In this document: positions 19,968 to 29,560 of the stretch, piece by piece
How positions within the stretch are numbered: the first letter of the stretch is position 1
Layout: every line of letters starts with the position of its first letter
Position numbers and translations under genes: made by a program
Notes under the pieces: model-generated
What the model was told of the DNA's origin: nothing
The model's input: only the letters and a program-made list of their open reading frames with translations
Databases searched by the model: none
NCBI GenBank assembly: GCA_018398805.1
Contig: JAGFBZ010000855.1
Span: 62,001-126,000 of the forward strand
Direction: 5' to 3'
Length of the DNA stretch: 64,000 nucleotides
Source of the DNA: Hirundichthys speculiger
Taxonomy: Eukaryota > Chordata > Actinopteri > Beloniformes > Exocoetidae

Positions 19968-22277
19968 CTGACACCAAAGGCTACATCATCCAAGACCCAC
20001 CAGGTGTTGCTCTCTACACCAAAACTGGGGAGCTGACCAAGGGAGGTGTGCAGCTACAAGTGTTGAGGTGTGCTAGAGGCTCCACTTCATTGGAGTCCTT
20101 TCATCTCCATCTCAACCGCTTCATACCAGGTTTGTGTCTATCATGGTTCATGTCTTGTGTATGTCAACAGTTTGATATCTCATGTTATATTTCAATGTAC
20201 TTCCAGGGACCAGTGCCAACAGCCTGAATTTTCAGGTTTACCTGTTGGAAGGGCTGCATAGGTGGAACCAGGACCGGCGTGTTGCTGCCCTTGCTATCGA
20301 GTCACCTCCTCTGCGCTGCTACTCTGGTGACCTCTTGCATTCTGTCAATAAAAATTATCAGCAGCTTTTTGGCAGAAAGGTGGCACCAGAGTTCTGTCCG
20401 CCATCGCATTACACAGGTAAGAATTAAATCAGTATTACTGAGCCTGAGGCTGCATCTCTGATTTGATTTTTATTAATAATTATACATTTACTATACTATG
20501 TATATATTTTTTCATGATTTTCATGGTTCTTACAGCCATACAAGGTGATTTTAGTCCTTTTTGAACAGCTGATGAGGTTTTAGTCATTCCACTCTGCATT
20601 GTGCCTCATTTATTTTTTTCTCGTCTTAGGAGAGCTCATAGGGGTGCAGTATTTTGCTCTCCAGCAAACTGGTCAGGCGCTGCAGGACATGAACCCGGAT
20701 TCAGAAGAGACTGCCCAGTTGGTCGAGGAGCATGAAGTGGGGGGCTGATGAGCAGGAAGATGAGGGGTTTTCTGACCTCACAGATGACCCCACAGTAGTG
20801 AATCTGGAGGTTCAACAGGCTTCAGCCTCTCCTGCTCCTGCTCCTGTTACCTACCAGTTGGCTCCTGGCACCTCCTCCTCCACTCTGGCTCGTGGCACCC
20901 TCCTCCTCCATGCTGGCCCGTGACACCTCCTCCTCCACACCAGCTCCTGGAATCTCCTCCTCCATGATGGCCCGTGACTACACCACCTCCACACTGGCTC
21001 CTGAGGCTGGAGATACTTCAGCTGACGATGAAACTATGGTAAGTACCAGTTGTTGCACATATTTTATTGAAACTAAGGCATCAGTCATCATTGGTGTCAT
21101 TAGTGGATCTACATTTTATTTAAAATTTTTTCTATTTTCTGCCAATTCATTTTTTTATAGGCTGTGGATGACCAGAATGTGCCCGGATACCAACACGTGG
21201 ACAGACTGGCTGAGTACTTGGTCGGGCTAACGGGATCAGTCTTCGCTCTGTCTCAGCAACCTGCAGGCAGGGCGAATACTGGAGCTCTGGGAGAGCCTGG
21301 ATGACAGCGACAAGCAGCGGGTCATTTATGCAGCACGGCACCAGGACAGACTTTTGAGTGGACGCTTTAGGACACCAAAGAGGCCCTCAAAAACACCAGG
21401 TGTGGAGAGCACAACCCGCTGCTTCCTCGGTGCAAGCAGTGCACCAGCTCAGTGGCCTGATTGCTGCAGGTTGGTGGAGAATATTTTTATTAGGCTCTGT
21501 AGTCTCCACCCAAGCCCTAAAAAGAAAGGCAAGGGGGCAGCTTCGAGATGGTCTCTAATTTTGAGGGACTATCGTAAAATCAGGGGACTTGTTCTCGGCA
21601 ATGCCCGTGTGATGCAGGGAACTCAAATACAGCTGGTGGAGGTAAATCAAAACACGCTTGTGCAATGGCACAACAGCAGGCAGAAGAGACAGGAGCTCTC
21701 TGTGTTGCTGCAAGGAACCGATTTACCTCCAGTGATCCCAGTGTCACACGAGCCGCTTCAGGAGGTCAGAGTCCTCCCTGCAGAACCTGTCCCAGCACAG
21801 CAGGAGCATATATATCAGCTACCTGAAAACACAGCAGGTCAGGCGAAGCACAGTCAGACACCACGCCCCATCCTGCCTAAAAGTGCCAGGTGTTTGTTTG
21901 TAGCGCCCCCAGCAGCCTCAGCAGTCCCAGCAGCCTCAGCAGCCCCAGCAGTCCCAGCAGCCTCAGCAGCCTCAGCAGTCCCAGCAGCCTCAGCAGCCCC
22001 AGCAGCCCCAGCAGCCTCAGTTGTCCCACAACAGGTTGTCACACAGGCAGGACAACCTGTTGTTCTTTATCAATATGTCCTGCCTGTGACAGCTGGTCCC
22101 ACCCCGAAGAGGCCATACAGAAGGACTGTGCAGGCAAACACCTGCAAGAAATGTGGCCAGTTCCGCACAGCAGAGACTGGCCACAGTCACTTCCGTGGGA
22201 AAGTGTACTGCCCGAATTTCGAGGCACTCACAAAGCAGCAATGGTTGGAGGAGATGAGGAGAAATTTCCTTAAATAA
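19968..22277 (+). pseudogene. C-terminal exons of a fish-expanded, transposon-associated protein
   Basis: Four exons are inferred from GT-AG boundaries: about 19968-20129 (DTKGYIIQDPPGVALYTK to FIP), 20207-20416, 20630-21038 and 21161-22277. The first joined exons carry GSTSLESFHLHL, then NFQVYLLEGLHRWNQDR, which resembles the last acidic (E) motif of a DDE-type domain; that comparison is inference. The last exon has SDKQRVIYAARHQDRL, GVESTTRCFLGASSAPAQWP and a C-terminal CKKCGQFRTAETGHSHFRG zinc-binding-like motif. I recall similar uncharacterised multi-copy proteins in fish genomes, some annotated with DUF6729 in their N-terminal half, which is missing here. Frameshifts near 20740 and between 21230 and 21350 break the exons. 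A candidate first exon ending ATG|GTGAGT lies at 19231-19242. Confidence 0.6.
21911..22022 (+). repeat. CAGCAGCCTCAGCAGTCC repeat in coding exon
   Basis: A short tandem repeat that encodes an Ala/Pro/Ser/Val-rich linker in the open frame of the last exon. Confidence 0.85.
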
Positions 22278-23253
22278 TTGATTGTAAATAGTTGTAAATA
22301 GTTTAAATATTTTTTTTTATTAATATTTTTTTTTATTTTTATTTTATTTATTTTTATTTTATTTATTTTTATTTTATTTTTTATTTTATTTATTTTTATT
22401 TATATATATATATTTATTTAATTTTTTTGTTAATTTTATTAAGTGTTTAATTAACATTAAGAACTGTTTTGTGTGTTCTGTTCTGTTTGCATTATTTATT
22501 TGTTATAATTAAATATTGTAAAACTTGAAGAAGAATTGGGTGTTTTTTGAGTTATTACATTAAAACAACAACAATTTTGAATTTTTAAAAATGTTTATTT
22601 ACAAAATTCATTTCACACAACATAAAAGAAACCTGAAAAAGCAACATTAGATGCCACAAACAAAGATAAATGACAAGGACTTAATTGTGAAGTAGATGCA
22701 AATATAGGAGGTGGTTTCATGTGGAGATGTTGCAGAATGAAGGCTGGCAATGGAAAGCTCCAAGTGATGATATCCACCTGCATTGAGCATCCCAGTTCTC
22801 CAGGTAAGTGGAAGAGGAAACACAAAGAATAACACATTAATAATGTTAATAATATCACATAATTATCAACAGACATGACAGATTTCAAATATGTCAGTGT
22901 CTGTACTCATATAAACAAATATAAATAATATTACTGATACATATAGTACAATTACATAGTTATTACATGATTATTTAAAAAAGAAATGTGTCTGCAGGGC
23001 AGATCTATTTTCTGTTTACCTTGAACGCACCATTTACCACACTCGCGGGTTCGAATCCAGGCGAAGTCTTTCAAAAGTATCAAACATTCTAAACTACTGT
23101 TTCTGTGGCTAATGGTGCATGAAACAGAGTGTTATGATCACGAATGCTCGTCTTTTCTCTTTCTTTTTCTCTTTTTTCCCTTTCCCCTTCCTTTTTCTTC
23201 TTCCCCCTTCTTCCCCTTTCTTCCCCATCTTACCTGGCCGATTGTTCCCCAGC
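22278..23253. other. Non-coding 3' part of the 4.3-kb element
   Basis: TTTTA-rich low-complexity sequence at about 22300-22440, then AT-rich sequence with no convincing ORF, then a C/T-rich tract (about 23154-23240) just before the right end. Confidence 0.6.
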
Positions 23254-23254
23254 T

Positions 23255-23290
23255 TGACCGCAGCGCCTTAGACCGCTCGGCCATCCTGAC
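23255..23290 (-). pseudogene. tRNA-Leu 5' half, split by insertion
   Basis: Carries the 5' acceptor, D arm and start of the anticodon arm, matching the part missing from 18911-18963. Confidence 0.88.
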
Positions 23291-23535
23291 TGGTGTGCGT
23301 TTGTGTACGCATTGGTAGATAGACGTACAGACGAATAGCCAGTTGGTCAGATAGATAGATGAACAGACAGAAATCCAGTTGGTTAGATGGACAGACGGAT
23401 AGACAGACAGACAGCCAGTTGGATAGTCTATTTCCGTCTCCACAGCGAAGTGATTCACACGATTGATTCGGCTCAGGTTTTACATTGGATGTTGAAGCAA
23501 CTGGGACTCAAGGCCAAACGTGACGATAAAGAGCT

Positions 23536-23617
23536 GTCAGAAGTGGGATTCGAACCCACGCCTCAAGGGGAGACTGCGACCTGACCGCAGCGCCTTAGAC
23601 CGCTCGGCCATCCTCAC
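23536..23617 (-). tRNA. tRNA-Leu(CAG)-like, acceptor changes
   Basis: Anticodon and T arms pair. The 5' acceptor reads GTGAGGA, giving one mismatch with the 3' side. Confidence 0.72.
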
Positions 23618-23910
23618 CGGGGTGCGTTTGGGTACGCATTGGTAGATAGACGTACAGACGAATAGCCAGTTGGTCAGACAGATAGATAGATGAATAGATG
23701 GACAGACAGAAATCCAGTTGGTTAGATGGACAGACGGATAGAGGGACATTTGGATAGACAGATAGCCATTTGGATAGACAGACAGACAGCCAGTTGGATA
23801 GTCTATTTCCGTCTCCACAGCGAAGTGATTCACACGATTGATTCGGCTCAGGTTTTACATTGGATGTTGAAGCAACTGGGACTCAAGGCCAAACCTGACT
23901 ATAAAGAGCT

Positions 23911-23926
23911 GTCAGAAGTGGGATTC
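23911..23926 (-). pseudogene. Sixteen-base tRNA-Leu stub at array end
   Basis: Only the last 16 nt of the tRNA remain before the sequence turns into the Harbinger right arm. The junction shares the bases ATTC with both sides. Confidence 0.75.
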
Positions 23927-23949
23927 CTTGCCACAATAACAGCAGCCAT
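23923..23949 (-). pseudogene. Harbinger transposase, first nine codons
   Basis: On the minus strand an ATG at 23949-23947 reads MAAVIVARN, the usual beginning of fish Harbinger transposases as I know them, and then hits the tRNA array. With the tail at 4874-4982 it brackets the nested insertion. The catalytic DDE core is not present in the window. Confidence 0.6.
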
Positions 23950-24118
23950 CGGTGCGTAATGCTAGGCAGATTAGCACCTTCCTTTCAAACGTATTAAATA
24001 CAGACGCAATCACAATCCCCGCAATTACTTTCAGGGTTGGTAAATCTCATTGCGTGTGGTAAATGAACCTATTTGCATTTTCCCCTCCCAGTATTTAGCG
24101 CTTTCTGGCGGGTACGCC

Positions 24119-24412
24119 CCATATTCAATTCAGTTCAATTCAATTTTATTTATATAGCGTCTGTTACAATTACAATTGTCTCTAGGTGCTTTACAGAGAC
24201 CCAGAGCATGACCCCAGAGCAAATATTATCAACTAAGATTATATAATTAAATCCAATCAATGATAATGGCAGGTAAAAAACTCCCACGTAGGGAGAAAAA
24301 AAACCTTTATACCAAACAGTGGCAAGGAAAAACTCCACTTTAAGAGGAAGAAACCTTGAGCAGGACCTGGCTCATATGGGGGGACCTTCCTGCCGAAGGT
24401 CCCCCCCATGAT
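24119..24412. repeat. Dispersed fish repeat (TTTATTTATATAGCG type)
   Basis: Begins TTCAATTCAATTTTATTTAT and contains CTCTAGGTGCTTTACAGAG and GGAAAAACTCCACTTTAAGA, phrases shared by a very common teleost interspersed repeat usually regarded as a retroelement 3' end. It is inserted in the Harbinger right arm. It ends in a GGGGGGACCTTCC / GGAAGGTCCCCCC-like inverted pair near 24380-24410. Confidence 0.7.
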
Positions 24413-24569
24413 ATTTATTATTCATCAGGGCAAAATTACTAAATGAACAGCGTGTGCTATTTTGCTCATTTGAGAGGCGCAGTCCTCTTTGCACGCTGTT
24501 AGTAGATCAGCTTGCACATTGGTTTGCGGGTGATGTCAAGTTTGCACACGTTTTTACGCACGCAAACTT

Positions 24570-24585
24570 TTAGTAAATCAGGCCC
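24570..24585 (-). repeat. Harbinger right terminal inverted repeat core
   Basis: TTAGTAAATCAGGCCC, the exact inverse of 4171-4186, followed by TAT. Confidence 0.85.
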
Positions 24586-24588
24586 TAT

Positions 24589-25142
24589 GTGTTTGAGTCA
24601 AATCAAGTTGGTCCATTTTTGATCGATTTGTTCTATCCAATGCAGTCTTCATGCACAGATACTCTCTCTCTTTCATCATTACGTTTGTGAGACAGTAAAG
24701 CTCCATTCATGTCCCCTAAAAGACCCCGCAATGATGATACCTTCCTGATGTCTCCGAGAAGTGAGTCAAGTGATGAAACTGCATTATAGGCCAACACACA
24801 GGAAACATTTTCACTTAATTCAAATACTCTATTTTGCATCAATTCATAGCAATTAAGAGTTTTGGAGATGGGATTGATCTGATCCTACATCGATATCAGG
24901 TTTCAGCCCGTTTCAAAGCTAATGGTGTTCAAAGATTAGAGATACTAAAGTGATCCCAGCAATAAAAATACATATCCAAACCGCATGTTCCCTAGTCCAA
25001 TTCCACATGGGCCGCTGCACGGCATTTTTTAGATGTTTCCCAAACATTTCAGCACAGACGAACATTAATTCAGAATCCTGAGAAATCCAACACCATATTT
25101 GCTTGTTTTCCTGAAGATTCCTTGACACAAAGTCCTGGCTGG
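24589..25142. other. No gene recognised
   Basis: Unique-looking sequence outside the Harbinger element with short ORFs only. Confidence 0.5.
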
Positions 25143-25922
25143 TCATTTATAAAACTGTGTGTAGGATCCTTACAAAAAGTTTCTGTGTGCCCACAAGGCG
25201 AAAATAGCATGTGCCAAAAATATTCTGATATATGAAACAATGTGTACACACACCTCCAAGCAATTTTCCTTTTATAAATTACAGTCTACCTGGAACTTTG
25301 CGCAGGTGGATTCGCCTCACATCCCTCTTCACACCCACATTCTACCAGAAGTGGTCAATGCAAAGTACCTCATGAAAGCTTCTGCATGTAAATCAGCCTG
25401 CTGCCAGCTGCCACATGCAGCATCTGTCTGTGTGCTCCCCAGTCTGCTCTGCGTGTCAGGACGATTGAATCATGTGTTGAGCCAGGCCATCATTCCACTA
25501 GTTTTGTCAGAACCACGTTGAGTCACAAATAACCTGTACATTGATCATATGCACATTTTTTTGTTCACATAGACAAATTTATTTTCACTCTGAGCCCCTA
25601 TAATAATGTGAATGCATTCAATTGCACTGATTTCATTTAGGATGGCTGACATTGCTGCAAACTGGCTTTTAATGTTGACCTGTTCTCCCACACTTTAAGA
25701 AAACTTGTTGCATCGATCTGATTTTTGTGTTTTGTTTAAAAACCTGTTGTTTTTGAACTCCTGTATTTTGGGTCCTCCCTTAACTACTGCTGCAAACCAT
25801 GACACCTACATTCTCCTGTCGTTTTTTTTTTCTTAATAGATCACAATTTTTGCGTGATAAGTGACGTGTGCATCTTTAAGGCCGTGTTTTGTGCATACGC
25901 AGTGTTCATAAATGAGGACCGA
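25143..25922. mobile_element. Probable non-autonomous DNA transposon, diverged ends
   Basis: The left end reads CATTTATAAAACTGTGTGTA and the inverse of the right end reads CATTTATGAACACTGCGTAT, with neighbouring GCGAAAA and GCACAAAACAC motifs typical of fish elements that start with a TCATTTAT-like end. No coding region and no convincing target duplication. Confidence 0.45.
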
Positions 25923-26059
25923 TGTGAGTGAACTCTAGGGTCAAGTATTGTCAGGATATTTTGTATTGGCTTTATGTTATGCTTGGATGCTTTTATTTTT
26001 TCCTTTGGAAAAAAAGTAACATTTTAAAGTAGGGAATAGCTTCCCTTTTTCTCCCTTGT

Positions 26060-26829
26060 CACTGCCTGTTAAGCATGAGGAGTCTTGCAGTGTCTCACTT
26101 TAAGGTGCTACAGAATTTCCAGCTAAAATTTGGAGAAGAAACCTCTTCAAAACTCATGGAGATGTGGGGAAATTCTGTCCAGCCCAAAGTTATCGGAGAA
26201 GCCAAAAACCTCACCAAGACACAGATGCCAGATTGCCTTATTCTGTCTGCTGAGAACCGAGATGAAAATGAGGAACTGAGTTCCATTCATTTTTATACAA
26301 TAGTTATTTTGCAATAGCTAAACAAGGCATTTAAAAATGGGAAAAAAAAAGTTTGTTCCAGTGAAAAATTGGCTCTCTTCTTCCTATTACCCGTGAAGAC
26401 TGCTGTCAGAGAAGCTGTAAATCATGTTCAGTTTCACAAAGTAGCCTCAACCTTTACAAAACTGGGTCAAAGTGAGGTTGTTTATATTGCAAGGCTATCA
26501 AATAATTTTCCGTTAACAAATTAGTTTCAGTCATGCTTCAGCCTTCAAGAGGTAACCAGCTCATGCCAAGGGAGGCAGCTCTTCATTCTGACAGTTAGAA
26601 CATCATGTCTACGACTACATCGTGGATAGTCAGTTCATCCCCTGCAAGGCTAAATCTTCACTTTCAGCCTTTGATGAGTTTTTCAAAGCTCACTGTGATT
26701 GACATCTTCTATGATCAGGCCCTTCATAACCTATGTACATTTGTGCAGACCACCATTTGCAAGATTGATGTCGGCCTTCATTGTGAAAGCCTCAGGGGGG
26801 AGAACCTCAGAGCTAAACTTCTTAACTAA
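26060..26829 (+). pseudogene. SAMD3-like retrocopy, decayed
   Basis: The segment 26090-26240 reads FQLKFGEETSSKLMEMWG and then AKNLTKT; 26600-26829 reads in pieces IVDSQFIPCKA, SLSAFDEFFKAH and LCTFVQTTICKIDV, ending with AKLLN and a stop. This order and these phrases match the C-terminal half of a fish-expanded family usually called SAMD3-like, recalled rather than searched. Frameshifts and stops separate the pieces, no introns are visible, and an A-rich stretch follows at 26847-26861, all suggesting a retrocopy. Confidence 0.55.
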
Positions 26830-26864
26830 GTTCCCTCATTTACTACAAAAAAACAAAAAAAGGT

Positions 26865-27625
26865 TTTGATGTTTTGCTTGCAAATCCACTCGCAGCTCTG
26901 TCAGATATGATTCAGCATCTGAAATTTTTCACTTGCCTTTTACTTTGGAGCTAAATTTCAGCTGATATGTGACCGAGATGGATTTTGTCAAAGATTTTGC
27001 ACATTTTTAGGATTCTGAAAACACCTTCATAACAAATACAGAAATGGTACTGAAGATAATTATGATAAAGCACAACCTACTACTCTGCTCTATCAAGGAA
27101 CTCGTAAATTAGATTTAAACAAATATCAAAGATGTTATTCTAAATTTATGTCCTGAAAATGAGAGAGGATTTTTGACAATAAAAACACTTTTTAGAGCCT
27201 ACCAAGGCCTGGCAGATCTTCTGCTCCTCCTCCTTCACCTGGTGTAACACTTTCTGGCTTTTGCCTGCTTTTTCTCCAGAAGAGCCATTTTTGACACAAC
27301 ATAGGGTCTGAGACAATTTTGCCTTCTCTGACATCTCCATGTTTGGCATTTACAAATTAAATCTTTTATGTACTGTAGAAATTTGTCCCATAAATCTTTA
27401 ATTCCTAAGAAGCCTGAGATGGCAGTAGATCTCCAGACATGCAAGGCTTTGTTTGCAGTTTCTGACCTAAAAGTAAAAGATAACTGGGTTTTGTTGCCAT
27501 GGCCCCTGCAGGTTTTATGTCCTGCCTGATGAGTTTAGTCTGTCTAAATCTGTATTGTCTTTCAGTAGATCTCAAAACCTGTTATATAGACCAGAGCTTT
27601 GATGTGATAATCAGGTATAAGTTTG
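26865..27625. other. No gene recognised
   Basis: AT-rich sequence. Short minus-strand ORFs near 27146-27444 are not convincing. Confidence 0.5.
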
Positions 27626-27633
27626 GATAGAGT

Positions 27634-28566
27634 CAAGGGCGCAAATGGCACTGGGGACGGGGGGAACATGCCCCCCCCCCCCATATTTATTTTGATCCCT
27701 ATCGTCAGATAGGGATCAAAATATACGTCCTAGTTTTTAAACTGGGAAGCGGTCAGTTCTGAGGTTATGTTGTTTGGAGCTCTGAGATCCGATTTCCAAT
27801 GTAACTGTAACGCACCATTTCGACCCGGGGTCCTAAGGAGTGCTGCTGTCTAGTGATCATAAACAACTGTCTAATGACTGAGATGGTGATCTTTCTGCCA
27901 CATTAACCCAGAGAAGAGGGAGGAGAAAAATCACAGTGTTTATTTCAAAAACCAAAAGATATCCTTTGCCTGTTTTCCCAGGTGTAAAAAATACTTGTTC
28001 TGTAATGTTGAGTAGCGAGTCATTTGGACTTACTTGAACAGATATTGCCCAGCAATATGTTCAGGGAAATGAAAGGAGGAGAGGTTTTTGGGACCTCTTG
28101 AGTCAGCTTATAGATGGTAAATTTGTTTGGCTGCAAAGGGATTTTATTTTTCTGGTCAGTTTTGTTTATTGGAAAAAATACTTTTAATTTTTATTTGTAT
28201 GAATCTGTTGTTCAAGTGTTTATACTTCTGGTTTCATACATATTGTAATGTGTCTAATCATTTATATGAAGCCACAAGTCTGAATCATTCCAATTTGTTA
28301 TAGATTTTTGGTCATTCCCTTTTTGTTAGAAGTTTCTGTAATGAGATTCTTTATCCTGCTGAGATCAACAAATGTTTAAATAAAACATGAAGAAGACATT
28401 AAGTTTTGGAGTGTGATTAACTCACCAGACAAATAACAAGATAATCATATAAGGCAAGTGTTAACTAGATAGGCCTTTGTCTACCAATGTTAATTCAGTT
28501 AGAAAACTCACAATTATAATGACGGCTCAGTCCCCCCCCAGTTTAAAAATCGTATCTGCGCCCCTG
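27634..28566. mobile_element. 933-bp non-autonomous hAT-like element
   Basis: Inverted ends CAAGGGCGCAAATGGCACTG and, inverted, CAGGGGCGCAGATACGA. The flanking 8-bp duplication is GATAGAGT (27626-27633) and GGTAGAGT (28567-28574), with one difference. Inside each end is a C or G run. A near-palindrome around 27697-27722 repeats GATAGGGATCAAAAT in both orientations. No coding region. Confidence 0.75.
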
Positions 28567-28620
28567 GGTAGAGTACAGCCAGAATAATAACCAGTAGCAG
28601 CCTTTGTCATGGAATAAAGG

Positions 28621-28650
28621 CATTATAAGTTGAATAATCAACTTATAATG
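28621..28650. repeat. Perfect 13-bp palindrome with 4-base loop
   Basis: CATTATAAGTTGA, then ATAA, then the exact inverse. It could form a hairpin; no function is implied. Confidence 0.9.
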
Positions 28651-29094
28651 GACTCATGTTCGTCAATAATATTTCTGCAACCATGCTGCATACATAAGAT
28701 AGCGTCTGAATATTGTCAACACTTACTTTTTTCAGAGTAAAAAAAAAAACAGAAGAAGAGATATAAAAAAAAAAATTCCTTATTAAACTTCAATATGAGG
28801 CTATGGGGACAATAGTGCAGCTGAATGGTAAGCCCGACAACAAGTTCCTGGATGCAGGTCGAGGAGGCTCCTCAATGTTTATGGTGGCTAAAAAACCTCT
28901 CAAAGTACTCATTTGAAAGAGGAGAACAGGCTCGTGAAGACACAAAAGAATTCATTCTTAAGTAAATGTTAAAAGTGAATTCAAGAAAACGGATTACTCC
29001 AAATGAACTCTCAGGCATGATTTCATAACTATGAAACACCTTCCTCTTGCTAGCAACAGCGCTTATGTGATCCTAACAATGGCGGTCGATCAAT

Positions 29095-29560
29095 GAATCA
29101 ATCAAACTTTATTTACATAGCACTTTTAGTACATTTACAATGCAGCACAAAGTGTTTTACAAAGTAAGAACGAAGTCGCTTCCACCCATTCGCCCAACCC
29201 CTTCCCCTTCACCCCTAATCCCTATCAATGATAAAACATGTAATCAAAGAAATAAAAATATGGATAGAATAGTTGGGCACAGAAGAACCAGAGAGGAAAA
29301 CACTATCACAGGGAGCCATCTACATCGGGAGGCAGGTGCAACCCAGCTGCCTGGTAGGGGGCCACAACCCAATCCCAAACAAGGCAGAGCACCAAACACC
29401 ACTGATGCAGGGTGGATGCATGGACCTCACCATGAGCCACAGGAGAGCAGACTTCGGGCCAGGGCCATAGCAACCAAAGACAGCTGACACCCCCGATACA
29501 GAGGGCTCTGCTGAGGAAACTCTGGAGTTAAAAAAGACATAAATAAATAAAATAATCCAG
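29095..29560. repeat. Dispersed repeat of retroelement 3'-tail type
   Basis: Starts with AATCAATCAAACTTTATTTA followed by ACATAGCACTTTT and a GTGTTTTACAAAG phrase, as in common fish retroelement tails. Contains GGGGCCACAACCCAATCCC-type moderate-complexity sequence without a real ORF. Confidence 0.55.

Larger units (their letters stand above)
18965..23253 (+). mobile_element. 4.3-kb transposon-like insertion with imperfect terminal repeats
   Basis: The left end AGCTGCCGAAGGATCG and the inverted right end AGCTGGGGAACAATCG match at 12 of 16 positions, and similarity continues a few bases further. The element splits a tRNA-Leu gene; TGAACGC on the left (18957-18963) and TGACCGC on the right (23254-23260) form a possible 7-8 bp target duplication with one difference. 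Inside are a CCAAT-rich 5' region, a first exon, and the last four exons of a fish-expanded protein family; the middle of the gene is absent. This looks like an internally deleted copy. The transposon superfamily is not assigned. Confidence 0.6.
11690..23926 (-). repeat. Tandem array of tRNA-Leu(CAG) plus 28-bp minisatellite units
   Basis: Each unit, read on the minus strand, has a tRNA-Leu(CAG) gene or relic, about 115 bp of conserved spacer, and a run of a 28-bp minisatellite (plus strand GATAGATGGACAGACGAATA then GCCAGTTG). tRNA start-to-start distances run from about 380 to 970 bp, the differences coming from minisatellite copy number. Twelve tRNA units are complete or nearly so in position, plus a 16-bp stub at the right end. 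The two units at 17260 and 17971 are nearly the same sequence, so duplication is recent there. The minus strand of the 28-bp unit contains no stop in any frame, and 28 is not a multiple of three, so long meaningless ORFs result. The array is interrupted by a MITE and by a 4.3-kb element. Confidence 0.93.
4171..24585. mobile_element. PIF/Harbinger transposon, split by nested insertions
   Basis: The left end reads GGGCCTGATTTACTAA (4171-4186) and the reverse complement of the right end (24570-24585) is the same 16 bases. Both are flanked by TAT (4168-4170 and 24586-24588), a 3-bp target duplication as expected for PIF/Harbinger, although TWA is the commoner target. Subterminal sequence on both sides shares GTTTGCACG-like and GCGGGTGAT motifs. 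The element carries a Myb/SANT-like gene remnant on the plus strand and the two ends of a minus-strand transposase gene. About 19 kb of foreign sequence lies between. The central transposase coding region is absent, so a deletion accompanied or followed the insertions. The two TIRs and TSD are read directly; the single-element interpretation is inference but well supported. Confidence 0.85.

Noticed and set aside
21890..22273. Ser/Leu/Pro-rich ORF in another frame
   Set aside because: Shadow frame of the CAGCAGCC repeat and of the last exon, which has the recognisable Cys motif in its own frame.
23040..23070. A GGTTCGAATCC B-box-like sequence
   Set aside because: Flanking bases do not form a T stem, and no A box or acceptor stem is found at tRNA spacing.
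11690..23926. CRISPR-like regular repeats
   Set aside because: Repeats are contiguous 28-bp units without unique spacers, contain tRNA genes and lie in a vertebrate genome.
11690..23926. tRNA-derived SINE family instead of tRNA gene array
   Set aside because: Units are strictly tandem in one orientation, keep a full tRNA-Leu with a correct CAG anticodon, and lack target duplications or a poly(A)/simple tail per unit. A SINE origin of the first unit is not excluded.
28621..28650. Perfect palindrome as a terminator or cruciform signal
   Set aside because: Short AT-rich palindromes are common by chance in such DNA, and no gene is adjacent. Kept only as a structural note.
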